A stretch of DNA of 23,019 nucleotides from an uncultured Bacteroidales bacterium (GTDB lineage: Bacteria > Bacteroidota > Bacteroidia > Bacteroidales > Paludibacteraceae). The DNA lies in assembly GCA_937911235.1 (NCBI GenBank), contig CALDPN010000209.1, positions 1-23,019 on the forward strand, written 5' to 3'. Shown here piece by piece: positions 10,101-15,374 of the stretch. Under the pieces are notes generated by a model that saw only the letters and a program-made list of their open reading frames with translations, ran no database searches and was not told the DNA's origin. The position numbers and the translations under genes were made by a program. Positions within the stretch are counted from its first letter, which is position 1. The number at the start of each line of letters is the position of its first letter.

Positions 10101-10514
10101 GATTCAACTCAAACAGTGGTAGTTTCTATCAACCAATTGGGTGTGCCAACAGAAATCTTCGTTACAGCAGAAGATGGTACAGTGGCTGTATATCGTATCC
10201 ACTTTGTTCCAGATGATTTCAATCCAAACACTGAACCAACAGTAGATAATGTTTGTATTACAAGCACACCAGATGGTAAATGGAAATTTACAACAGACTG
10301 TGCTAATGTATCACTACTTATCTCTACATTAAATGGTAAAGTAATGGTAGTAGCCGATTTGGAAATTGTAGATGTTAAGATTCCAAATATTTGCAGCCAA
10401 GAGGCAAATGGTTTCATCTACGATGCTCCAGAAGGAGAAGTTCTAGTTTACTACTTCATTTACAACAAACGTGCTGTGAAGTCTGGTAAATTTAGAACCA
10501 CAATCAACAAATAA
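1116..10514 (+). CDS. Giant secreted cadherin-like beta-sandwich repeat protein with two PCMD-like domains
   Basis: A single intact frame of 3132 residues. Residues 1-23/24 are a signal peptide (basic MVKKLK, hydrophobic core, cleavage near MQAQ). Residues about 37-285 resemble the PCMD putative carbohydrate-metabolism/binding domain (IPNSNFEDW, RPDSLSVWMK, a late FDDLKLIY strand). Residues 289-1579 contain about 15 repeats of roughly 85 residues with the pattern L-x-x-I-x-V-D-G-x-x-I-x-G-F, x-Y-x-V-x-L-P-x-G-T, then A-E-D-G/A-Q-D-G and Y-T-I-x-F. This is the Pfam cadherin-like (PF12733-type) sandwich. Residues 1580-1780 are a second PCMD-like domain (IPNGEFTEW to VDIDYIRFSYNS). Residues 1781-3034 hold about 15 more repeats, and 3035-3132 a possible divergent T9SS sorting tail. 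Likely role: export across the outer membrane and display as an elongated adhesin or glycan-binding stalk; function is inferred. The stop codon is followed by a strong terminator. Confidence 0.88.
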   Translation: MVKKLKLISLLCLFTLLSLPMQAQTVMTGTANASYQIPNSNFEDWGGAKFDGNLTLGQGWNCANVDQMGFKFTMVERSTESHTGAYSVKCIEKEVGALGITEVSPSWITLGIPWTHLEGLSTGSATAGTTGGKDFKYRPDSLSVWMKRDATKEPEKKEGAKNTVNFNLVYYAWTGKSIGTSYLNKDNGCTSTTRENEESDIRQRTDKNECKTTQYANQVAEGSLRSDVRIMSEWTEVKFPIEYYTNDIPEKMNIILSTSNYPDKRRNDGLADGNYSLFDDLKLIYSSKIHELRIDGIKLEEFNKDTYTYTYTLASEFATVDDIPEIKAKRSGRDLSGKEIVINKPKKLADPVTVVVKAEDGSSTTTYSIYFKPAPSTNSRLSNIYVNGVPVQGFNNRNTDYNITVPYATKDAPVITVDKGHVGQTIEVVSCNTFPCTATVKVTAENTAHSTTYTLNFSEGQLEDNTLQNILVDGKSIKGFSPTKNRYVHELPLGTTKEPTIEAVSKYAEGEQNIVITQNGLEGTSTIVVTPPVGDSRKYEISYKITESTYSYLDDILLDGVSIADFDATKQDYTVNLPIGTEVLPEISWVKGDEYQTVELTNEGVNGTSRITVTAQNGKNKTVYRIKFIVAKSTVSTLKNIFVDGVALAGFSADVMKYEYNVAATATSRPVVTWEAADAYQKVTKSPTSEAIAPVVGDTKLTVLAQDGSTSVYTITFTQKLSSNSKLAGLSVAGYAIAPAFDPEVLKYTCALNRGTTVVPAISYVKGDETQVVRIDENGVNGTAKITVKAQSGATSTYEIAFSVPVSSDATLKDIKVGGVSIEGFEPSNVEYSLSLPAGTTSLPTIEAVKNDDAQRVVINRGGVNGTTSIQVIAESGATKTYKLKFSVEKSANATLKNIFVDGVALADFNPEVLEYTYILPSDAVNCPKLTAEGYAGQVINIISPLVFGTASIEVTPESGEKNVYTVLFTTAKSSNNQLSDIQLDGVTIDGFAPEVNEYNVVLPMGTTSLPAITYTKGIESQNVQVIVEGVNKATKLNVVAENGALNTYTINFSVEKSSDSSLSAILLGGELIEGFASDVFNYNVELPFGTTNIPVVTYTKSNSAARVSANIPAGLGVATIEVVSEDGTSTSTYKVNFFVAKQSNANLNNIFVDGVAIADFASDKFEYVIDWQSGAALPTFTYEKADATAGVVVKNSNWAGCAFVVTAQDGTTQTYTVKFNPLNSNYALLSDIMFYNADADEYVSFPAFEANKFEYDIVLPWRTEMLNAVQPVPGSKGQRITIKEGSANGTTIIEVLAQDGETTAEYKLNFSTEKSSESSLSTILVDGKELQGFDPAVFNYEVSLPYGTKNAPKLDFEKAYNADGEEIVEQKIIVTDRGLNGTTVMVVAEDGENSSTYTIAYKVADSGLENKPEYIYLDGEEFTLQEGVYDYEITLEEGAKLPRIEVVKSYNEQEVRILKSIKSYVITLISNQTGVDDVTYTIAFKTPNAEDTPAAPVESAAYLTGISATEMYPAFTPELTKYVAKVTSDSEVTYSVDGAVNSVSTTGSTTNKKVFTVTNIANPSDVRTYTVYLHYKNDVIPNGEFTEWTTPVYNASRGAVKPKDWQVPADAAGSCTSLGTDYTGTEIVNTNDNIVGLKTTKYLRLGWNGSIIPAFITLGSVTGKLAVSGGTSFTVSGGVEFKNTPDVAHIRYKLGTKKGDGTMFAFSFFEGDKEHQFNYLATTQDSDYKVYNHILNTQGLAITNMNISINATNQYKGDNNTSNGGARVDIDYIRFSYNSAISAIKVNGVVAELDGTTFALPMDLYYNGGRPVVEITGEVEDQAYEIEWTEETPTSYKANIRSYAEDGSYTDYTLDFSRPIDTDNTLEELVVNNEDVLSESTEVTVKASSTYNQLPDVTAKATSKLATVVIEENAEIDALLVKVKAESGDEKVYTIKVEKEYSNDVTLKDITVYGYDIAYNAETLTYNVALNESEIPAVSYTKQLDGQVVEFTHGETTTIKVTAENGVDNQTYSIVFTPAKEATSALLNRLAVRNAETIAFDANTFDYDTELNGDVFAQIAYAKAFASDKLVSVQTDDKSTFELTDGANLVNTYTINYTRPLSNNALLADILVNGVSVGEFDPNQTDYDVLTAKGEVIDLEPVPAEEHQTLEVVFDEATQTYIITVTAENAEDSKVYNVTLVQPVNNNANLKAIYIDGVLIDGFSSDVTEYNYTVVSEMPKWHTPAMPSITLEADAEGQTITMTQDGINGTTEIVVIAPDGTTRKDYYINFTEEKSSYAYLNSIAANYVELEGFTPENNEYEVNVPVGEEKPEITFEKGDAFQKVDDTVEGKLVVTAENGDTFTYTINFVTTYTSNASLAGITLDGELIEDFASDKFDYEVELPVGTTLLPEIAVQCGAEGQEVQITTNGVNGVAEIVVTADDGETKSKYTIAFSVKLSEVDTLLNILVDGESLEGFQADKTEYTVTLPVGTRTFPVVSWVNGDEYQTATSTAEEIDEYNKVVKITTLAQDGVHSLTYTVNLVVEKSSNNTLKDIQIDNVSLEGFNPLTNDYVVELPIGTEGYPEVTFTYGDEYQKPTEPVVDGNKVTINVEAEDGSKRTYTVEFVILHSSNTDLAGIYVDYELIEGFSPAVTEYNYVLPYGTTELPVVTFDLGDQWQKVDPTENGVNGDYILTVNAEDGVSSKAYTIHFSVAKSNNALLASILVNEELIPNFDAEVFEYTYYLPYGETAVPAVSYVKALEEQTVTLVEATSINEATTIKVVAEDGETTNVYTINWANEESTNANLLNIFVDGAPLEGFDPADNEYTIVLPYGTKELPEVTVEPGDADQEVAIEVVEKQVVISVTAQDGTPNEYVVKFEIEKSTENRLKNIFVKGVQLEGFDPEVLNYDIVYPFGTPVEEVATIEDITYELFDPIEKVNVVNEGMMIMLEVTAENGDLRFYVIEQSIALSSNTKLDDILVDGVSIEGFDPEVLEYTYTVPYGSVVVPEDIRYVTSDSTQTVVVSINQLGVPTEIFVTAEDGTVAVYRIHFVPDDFNPNTEPTVDNVCITSTPDGKWKFTTDCANVSLLISTLNGKVMVVADLEIVDVKIPNICSQEANGFIYDAPEGEVLVYYFIYNKRAVKSGKFRTTINK
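1980..5852 (+). repeat. First block of about 15 cadherin-like repeats (coding)
   Basis: Residues 289-1579 of the giant protein. Unit starts can be followed by the recurring NIFVDGVALAGF-like strand, for example near bases 3033, 3808 and 4561, where the DNA is also closely similar. Mean unit length is about 86 residues. Repeat 12 (near base 4790) carries a longer first strand. Repeats 1, 14 and 15 are the most diverged. Confidence 0.85.
6456..10217 (+). repeat. Second block of about 15 cadherin-like repeats (coding)
   Basis: Residues 1781-3034 of the giant protein, mean unit about 84 residues. The first four units after the internal PCMD-like domain (bases 6456-7420) lack the clean VDG...GF signature. 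Later units (from about 7430) recover it, with consensus LPYGT-x-x-x-P in place of LPxGT. The last unit ends at VPDD before the C-terminal domain. Confidence 0.85.
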
Positions 10515-10532
10515 TCAAGTAATTAAAATGAT

Positions 10533-10568
10533 AAAAAAACCGAAAATTTTGATTTTCGGTTTTTTTTT
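10533..10568 (+). terminator. Rho-independent terminator after the giant surface protein gene
   Basis: ACCGAAAAT (10539-10547) pairs perfectly with ATTTTCGGT (10552-10560) around a 4-base loop TTTG. A run of A precedes it and eight T follow it, so it could work in both directions. The loop sequence also serves as the likely -33 element of the next promoter. Confidence 0.92.
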
Positions 10569-10578
10569 ATTATGTTTG
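10548..10578 (+). promoter_or_regulatory. Promoter of the CotH-family gene, overlapping the upstream terminator
   Basis: TTTG at 10548-10551 and TATGTTTG at 10571-10578, separated by 19 bp, match the Bacteroidota -33/-7 consensus (TTTG and TAnnTTTG). The predicted start of transcription is near 10585, about 23 bases before the ATG at 10608. Confidence 0.7.
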
Positions 10579-10607
10579 TCTTTTGAACATTAAAACCAAA
10601 ATCAAGC

Positions 10608-12491
10608 ATGAAAAAAATCTTACTTCTATTTGTAGCTGTTTTAGTTGCAATTTCAACATGTAGTGCCGCACTAAATATCCCTAGGGGTACTATATATTAC
10701 GATAATAGCGTAACAAACTTTGAATTTGTAAAGTTTGTATATGGATACGAAAATACAACTCAAGGTTCTATTGTGGTGTCAATGACTAAGGGTGAAAATA
10801 ATGTTTGGTCATATACATTCTCTAGCAATGTAAGAAATGTTGAACGTTATTTCTTCTCAGGTACAAAAATTTCTGATGGTACTTACAAACAAGAAATCTC
10901 TACTTTCAAAGATTATATTGTAAATGATAGAAAAGAAATTCGTACTGCAACTTTTACAAATACATTTCGCACAAACTATATCTTCGTGCCAGAAGACAAT
11001 ACAAATAAAAACTGGTATCAAGGTACTTGGATGTCGCTAACAGACTTCAAAGAACAAGAAGATAATTCAAACTTGCCTGCAGCAACATGTAATCCAAACT
11101 CAAATACAGTGCCAGTGGTATATCTTACCACTGATAATGGAAAAGATATTACTTCTAAAGAAGAATATGTAACTGGTACTATTTATGTAGATGCAAAAGG
11201 TATTGCAGGATATGAAAATGCAGGTAGCGCTTCAGCTCCACTTGTTACAGAACTTAAAGGTCGTGGCAACTGGACATGGAATGGTTTCGATAAAAAACCA
11301 TATCGTATCAAAATGAATAAAAAAGCATCGCTTTTAAATCTAACCACAGATAAAAGTTTCAACCTTCTTGCTCATGCCGACGATAACTATGGTTTCTTAC
11401 GTAATACTGCAGGTTTTGGATTGAGTCGTTATTTCGAGTTGGAATATACACCAACTCAAGAGCCAGTAGAATTATTTTTAAATAATGACTATAAAGGTCT
11501 ATATTTCCTTGTAGATCATATCAAAGTATCTTCAAATCGTGTTAATATTACAGAGCAAGATGACAATGAAACAAACTCTGATAATGTAACTGGTGGTTGG
11601 CTTCTTGAAATCGACAACTATAGCGACGACCCACACATTACTATCAATAAACCAGATGGTGAAGAAATGTGGTTTACATACAAATCGCCAGAGGAGTTGT
11701 CGTATCAACAAGAAATGTATATTACAAATTTCCTAAACAAGGCCACAAGTGCTATTTATGCTGAAAATAAAAGCAGCACAGAATGGGAAAAATACATTGA
11801 TATGGATGCTTTGGTAAACTATTACCTTGTATACGAAATATTAGGTAATCGCGAAGGTTTCCATGGTAGCTGTTATATGCACAAAGACAGAGGTGCAGAT
11901 ACTAAGCTAGTATTTGGACCAGTATGGGACTTTGGTAATACACTTTGGGATATGAGTGATACCTTTATTTATGAAGAATATCCATACGGTATTAAATGGA
12001 TTGATGAAATTGCAAAATTCCCTCGTTTCCAAACAGCAGTGCGTAAACGTTGGATAGAAAAACGTGGTTCGTTAATGCCATACTTACGTAGTGTAGTAGA
12101 TCCATTTATTGAAAAAATTACATACGCTTCACAATGCGATTGTAAAAAATGGCCAAACTATGGTAATAAAAATGTGCTTTCTAGAAAACAAGCATTCTAT
12201 GACCTTATAACTAAACGTTTGTCTTGGCTAGATACACAATTTGGTACAGTAGGCATAGAAGAGGAAGGGGCAGTAGAGTTGAGCATTTATCCAAACCCAA
12301 CTGCAGGTAAGATTTATGTGAATACAGAAGAAGAAATTTTATCAGCAAATGTGTATAATCTAGCAGGTCAAAAAATGTTAGACTTGCCAGCTACTGAAAA
12401 AGAGTGGGATTTAGGCTTAGAAAAAGGTACTTATATATTAACTGTAGAAACTTCAAATAATACTATTACAAAGAAGATTCTTGTTAAATAA
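10608..12491 (+). CDS. Secreted CotH-family (kinase-like) protein with T9SS type A sorting domain
   Basis: 627 residues. Residues 1-20 are a signal peptide. Residues about 21-147 form a beta-rich N-terminal domain of uncertain type, possibly carbohydrate-binding. Residues about 168-545 are the CotH domain: LKGRGNWTW (216-224), KKPYRIKMNKK, ELFLNNDYKGLYFLVDHIK (288-306), GGWLLEIDNY and KLVFGPVWDFG (433-443). CotH proteins are atypical kinases known from spore coats. Here D441 lies in the GPVWDF motif, but the usual upstream N-x-D...N pattern reads N414-R-E416...S421, so activity is uncertain. Residues 556-627 are a T9SS type A tail (YPNPTAGKIYV, VYNLAGQKM, GTYILTVET, KKILVK). The protein should therefore be exported across the outer membrane and released or anchored. 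It has its own promoter directly behind the giant adhesin gene. Confidence 0.9.
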   Translation: MKKILLLFVAVLVAISTCSAALNIPRGTIYYDNSVTNFEFVKFVYGYENTTQGSIVVSMTKGENNVWSYTFSSNVRNVERYFFSGTKISDGTYKQEISTFKDYIVNDRKEIRTATFTNTFRTNYIFVPEDNTNKNWYQGTWMSLTDFKEQEDNSNLPAATCNPNSNTVPVVYLTTDNGKDITSKEEYVTGTIYVDAKGIAGYENAGSASAPLVTELKGRGNWTWNGFDKKPYRIKMNKKASLLNLTTDKSFNLLAHADDNYGFLRNTAGFGLSRYFELEYTPTQEPVELFLNNDYKGLYFLVDHIKVSSNRVNITEQDDNETNSDNVTGGWLLEIDNYSDDPHITINKPDGEEMWFTYKSPEELSYQQEMYITNFLNKATSAIYAENKSSTEWEKYIDMDALVNYYLVYEILGNREGFHGSCYMHKDRGADTKLVFGPVWDFGNTLWDMSDTFIYEEYPYGIKWIDEIAKFPRFQTAVRKRWIEKRGSLMPYLRSVVDPFIEKITYASQCDCKKWPNYGNKNVLSRKQAFYDLITKRLSWLDTQFGTVGIEEEGAVELSIYPNPTAGKIYVNTEEEILSANVYNLAGQKMLDLPATEKEWDLGLEKGTYILTVETSNNTITKKILVK

Positions 12492-12578
12492 TTAAGGTAA
12501 AGTCCAAGTAAGTAAGGTTTTAAATAAAAAAATCTGTAAAAATTATAATTAATTATTTTTTACAAAGAAAAAAAATAC

Positions 12579-12586
12579 TATATTTG
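12579..12586 (+). promoter_or_regulatory. Bacteroidota promoter -7 box (TATATTTG) for the HU/COX24-like genes
   Basis: TATATTTG matches TAnnTTTG, 44 bp before the HU start codon. Only a T-rich stretch (12556-12561) lies where the -33 element should be, so the upstream element is weak. Confidence 0.6.
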
Positions 12587-12630
12587 CAGTCCGTTTTGAG
12601 AATATAATAAACATTAAAATATAAATTGTC

Positions 12631-12909
12631 ATGACAAAAGCAGAAATAGTAAATAAAATAGCTGACAACACTGGTGTTGATAAAACTGTTGTTTTAGCCG
12701 TTGTAGAAGAATTTATGACACAAGTTAAAGACTCTTTAATTGAAAGAGAAAATGTCTATCTACGTGGTTTCGGTAGTTTTATCGTTAAAGAAAGAAAACA
12801 AAAAGTGGCTCGTAATATTTCTAAACAAGTTACTATTACAATTCCAGCTCACAGCGTTCCTTCTTTCAAACCAGCTAAGACATTCGTAGATTCAGTAAAA
12901 GAAAAATAA
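12631..12909 (+). CDS. HU/IHF-family nucleoid DNA-binding protein
   Basis: 92 residues, the normal length for this family of small DNA-bending dimers. The N-terminal helical part (MTKAEIVNKIADNTGVDKTV, 1-20) is followed by the GFGSF turn (46-50) and the beta arm (51-80) with RN at 61-62 and the apical proline P72 that intercalates into the minor groove. The arm reads VARNISKQVTITIPAH, unlike the classical RNPxTG form, as is common for Bacteroidota IHF-type proteins. It probably compacts the chromosome or assists transcription and recombination. A 30-residue basic gene starts 28 bp downstream and likely shares the transcript. Confidence 0.93.
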   Translation: MTKAEIVNKIADNTGVDKTVVLAVVEEFMTQVKDSLIERENVYLRGFGSFIVKERKQKVARNISKQVTITIPAHSVPSFKPAKTFVDSVKEK

Positions 12910-12937
12910 TAATTATATAACTCAAAATTTTATAGCT

Positions 12938-13030
12938 ATGCCAAGCGGAAAGAAAAGAAAAAGACATAAAATGTCTACACACAAACGTAAAAAAAGATTA
13001 AGAAAAGATCGTCACAAAAAGAAAAAATAA
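12938..13030 (+). CDS. 30-residue AURKAIP1/COX24-domain protein, likely small ribosomal subunit protein (bS22/mS38-like)
   Basis: An ATG at 12938 opens a 30-codon frame ending TAA at 13028-13030. The product starts MPSGKKRKRHKM and continues as Lys/Arg/His almost to its end; 22 of 30 residues are basic. The pattern KKRKRHKM...HKRKKRLRK matches the AURKAIP1/COX24 motif of mitochondrial mS38 and mycobacterial bS22, proteins that sit in the small ribosomal subunit near the decoding centre. Bacteroidota genomes carry such a mini-gene, as far as I recall, often unannotated. It lies 28 bp after HU and is closed by a strong terminator at 13056, so it is a real transcribed unit. Ribosomal location in this organism is inference. 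Confidence 0.8.
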   Translation: MPSGKKRKRHKMSTHKRKKRLRKDRHKKKK

Positions 13031-13055
13031 GATCTTTCGCAATCATTACAACATA

Positions 13056-13092
13056 GAACAAACTTTCCGTAGAATGAAAGTTTGTTCTTTTT
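13056..13092 (+). terminator. Rho-independent terminator after the COX24-like gene
   Basis: GAACAAACTTTC (13056-13067) pairs perfectly over 12 bp with GAAAGTTTGTTC (13076-13087), with an 8-base loop and a T run at 13088-13092. It ends 22 bp before the RNase G start codon, so it lies in that gene's leader. Confidence 0.9.
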
Positions 13093-13114
13093 GTTTTATT
13101 CAGAAAAAATACTC

Positions 13115-14683
13115 ATGGAAAGTAAATTAATACTTGATGTACAGGATTCTCAAATATCTATAGCGCTAGCCGAAGATGGTAAGCTTGTAGAATTTAGCAG
13201 GGAAAGTAGGGTTGCTACATTTTCTGTGGGTAATATTTATGTGGCTAAAGTAAAGAAAATAATGCCTGGGCTTAACTCTGCATTTATTGATGTGGGTTTT
13301 GAAAAAGAAGGTTTCTTGCATTATTTAGACTTAGGGCTAAATTTTTCAACAATAAAAGACTTCCTTTCTAAAAACAAAGGTTCGCATTCTTTGAATATGA
13401 AGGATGTGAGGTTTTTAGAAGAACTTCCAAAAGACGACGTAGTGTCTTCTTATCTTAAAGTAGGAGATACTGTGCTCGTTCAAGTGGTTAAAGAGCCTAT
13501 CTCAACAAAAGGACCACGACTAAGTACAGAGATTTCTATAGCAGGTAGAAATTTGGTATTTATGCCATTTTCTAACAAGGTGTCTGTTTCTACCAAAATT
13601 AAAGCTCAAAGCGAAAGAACTCGACTAAGAAAAATAGTAGCAGGAGCGAAATTGCAAAATTGTGGAGCTATTATTAGAACTGTGGCCGAAGGCAAGTCTG
13701 ATAAAGAACTGCTTGATGAATTAAAATCTCTAGAACAACTTTGGAATACTATTTTAGATAAAATTCAAAGTAAAAAAGATACTCCATATTTGGTATATGA
13801 AGAGTTGAGTAGGGCGGAGTCTATTCTTCGTGACCGATTAAACTCAAATTTTGACCAAATTGTAGTAAATGATAGGGCAATATATGAGGATTTATATTCA
13901 TATATTACACAAATTGAACCAGAAAGAGCAGATATTGTTAAGTTTTACGACGATACATTACCTATTTTTGATGTTTATAATCTTACAAAACAGATAAAAT
14001 CGTCTTTTGGTAAGATTGTGCCATTTAAAAAAGGTGCATATCTTGTAATTGAACACACCGAAGCGCTTCATGTGATAGATGTGAATAGTGGTGTGAGAAA
14101 TAAAAATTCAAAAGACCAAGAAGATAATGCATACGAGGTGAATATGGCTGCCGTAGAGGAAGTTGCTCGTCAAGTAAGACTTCGCGATCTGGGTGGTATT
14201 ATTATCATAGACCTTATTGATATGCGTTTGAGCGAGCATAAACAAGCTGTGTATGAACACATGTGTAAGGTGATGGAAAATGATGCCACAAAGCACAATG
14301 TTCTTCCACTTTCTAAGTTTGGTCTTATGCAGATTACTCGCCAAAGAGTGCGTCCAGCTACTGTGATAGACACAAAAGAACAATGTCCTACTTGTGGAGG
14401 TGCAGGTTCTATTAGATATTCTCTACTTTTCATTGATTTATTGAAGACTAAGATAGACTGGGTTCGTCATCAATTAAAATATCGCAAGTTTACTTTATTT
14501 GTGCACCCATTTGTGTATGCATATATCAAGCAAGGCTTCCCAAGTTTAGTCTTTAAATTGAGATTGAAATACGGATTGTTTTTTAAAATATTACCAAATC
14601 AATCATTCTCACTTTTAGAATACAAATTTGTAGATAAAAGAGGAGAAGAAATAGATGTATCAGATAGTAGAGAAATGGCGTAA
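13115..14683 (+). CDS. rng: Ribonuclease E/G family endoribonuclease
   Basis: 522 residues from ATG at 13115. A longer frame from TTG at 13082 would place the first residues inside the terminator hairpin, so I reject it. The order of parts is standard: an S1-like RNA-binding domain in the first 130 residues (GNIYVAKVKKIMPGLNSAFI, DVGFEKEGFLHYLD), the RNase H-like/DNase I-like catalytic core with Mg-binding D322 (VIDVNSG) and D366 (IIIDLID), the FGLMQITRQR segment, and the zinc-link C424-PT-C427. Length matches RNase G-type enzymes without the E. coli degradosome scaffold. It cleaves single-stranded RNA for 16S rRNA 5' maturation and mRNA decay. No TAnnTTTG box is seen between the terminator and the ATG, so transcription may rely on read-through. 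Confidence 0.94.
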   Translation: MESKLILDVQDSQISIALAEDGKLVEFSRESRVATFSVGNIYVAKVKKIMPGLNSAFIDVGFEKEGFLHYLDLGLNFSTIKDFLSKNKGSHSLNMKDVRFLEELPKDDVVSSYLKVGDTVLVQVVKEPISTKGPRLSTEISIAGRNLVFMPFSNKVSVSTKIKAQSERTRLRKIVAGAKLQNCGAIIRTVAEGKSDKELLDELKSLEQLWNTILDKIQSKKDTPYLVYEELSRAESILRDRLNSNFDQIVVNDRAIYEDLYSYITQIEPERADIVKFYDDTLPIFDVYNLTKQIKSSFGKIVPFKKGAYLVIEHTEALHVIDVNSGVRNKNSKDQEDNAYEVNMAAVEEVARQVRLRDLGGIIIIDLIDMRLSEHKQAVYEHMCKVMENDATKHNVLPLSKFGLMQITRQRVRPATVIDTKEQCPTCGGAGSIRYSLLFIDLLKTKIDWVRHQLKYRKFTLFVHPFVYAYIKQGFPSLVFKLRLKYGLFFKILPNQSFSLLEYKFVDKRGEEIDVSDSREMA

Positions 14684-14699
14684 TATGCCATTTCTTTTT
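14671..14699 (+). terminator. Terminator-like hairpin containing the rng stop codon
   Basis: AGAAATGGC (14671-14679) pairs perfectly with GCCATTTCT (14687-14695); the 7-base loop holds the rng TAA (14681-14683), and T14696-T14699 follow. It ends only 4 bp before the nth start codon. It may be a terminator, an attenuator between the two genes, or a 3'-end stabiliser. Confidence 0.7.
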
Positions 14700-14703
14700 G
14701 TTT

Positions 14704-15351
14704 ATGAAGTTAAAAGAAAAATACGATAATATTCTAGGTTGGTTTTCAGAAAATATGCCAGTGGCAGAGTCTGAACTAAATTTTACCAATCCTTTTCAGC
14801 TGCTTGTGGCAGTGGTGCTTTCTGCTCAATGCACGGATAAAAGAGTAAATCAAGTTACTCCTGCGTTATTTAAGGCATATCCTACGGCAGAAGATATGTC
14901 GAAAGCAAGTGTGGAGGATATTTTGCATTATATTTCTTCTGTTTCGTATCCAAATAATAAAGCAAAACATTTGTTGGGATTATCTAAGGCATTGGTAGAA
15001 AAATATTCTGGTGTGGTGCCAGCTTCGCAAGATGCGCTACAAACATTGCCTGGAGTGGGGCGAAAAACAGCAAATGTGGTAATGGCAGTGGCTTTTGATA
15101 AGCCTGCAATGCCTGTTGATACTCATGTGTTTAGAGTGTCGCATAGGCTAGGACTTGTGCCTTCTTCTGCAACAACGCCTCTTGCAGTGGAGAAGAAATT
15201 GGTGAAAAATATCCCTAATGAGATATTAGGACTTGCGCATCATTGGTTACTTCTTCATGGTAGGTATGTGTGTAAAGCACTGAAACCAGATTGTGAAAAT
15301 TGTGGATTAAAGATATATTGCTCTTTTGTGAGTAAAAAAATAAGAAAATAA
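14704..15351 (+). CDS. nth: Endonuclease III (DNA glycosylase/AP lyase)
   Basis: 215 residues from ATG at 14704 (a TTG two codons upstream lies in the terminator T run and is less likely). It excises oxidised pyrimidines and nicks the resulting abasic site. The sequence shows LSAQCTDKRVN (39-49), the helix-hairpin-helix LPGVGRKTANVV with catalytic Lys121, and the MPVDTHVFRVSHRLG segment with catalytic Asp139. The C-terminal [4Fe-4S] ligands Cys190, Cys197, Cys200 and Cys206 follow the canonical C-x6-C-x2-C-x5-C spacing. Length equals the family norm (about 211). It lies 20 bp after rng with the hairpin between them. Function is secure. Confidence 0.96.
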   Translation: MKLKEKYDNILGWFSENMPVAESELNFTNPFQLLVAVVLSAQCTDKRVNQVTPALFKAYPTAEDMSKASVEDILHYISSVSYPNNKAKHLLGLSKALVEKYSGVVPASQDALQTLPGVGRKTANVVMAVAFDKPAMPVDTHVFRVSHRLGLVPSSATTPLAVEKKLVKNIPNEILGLAHHWLLLHGRYVCKALKPDCENCGLKIYCSFVSKKIRK

Positions 15352-15374
15352 AAGAATATTTGCTTATAAATTAG

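Noticed and set aside
1980..10217. Frameshift or assembly collapse in the repeat gene
   Set aside because: The frame is open for 9.4 kb, each repeat is complete and distinct, and the terminal domains are intact. Short-read collapse cannot be excluded, but no sign of it is visible.
13082..13114. Upstream TTG start for rng adding 11 residues
   Set aside because: The extension would be encoded inside the terminator hairpin and T run, and the added residues (MFFLFYSEKIL) do not match the family start; ATG 13115 does.
14698..14703. TTG start two codons upstream for nth
   Set aside because: The TTG is part of the terminator T run; ATG 14704 gives a normal family N-terminus.
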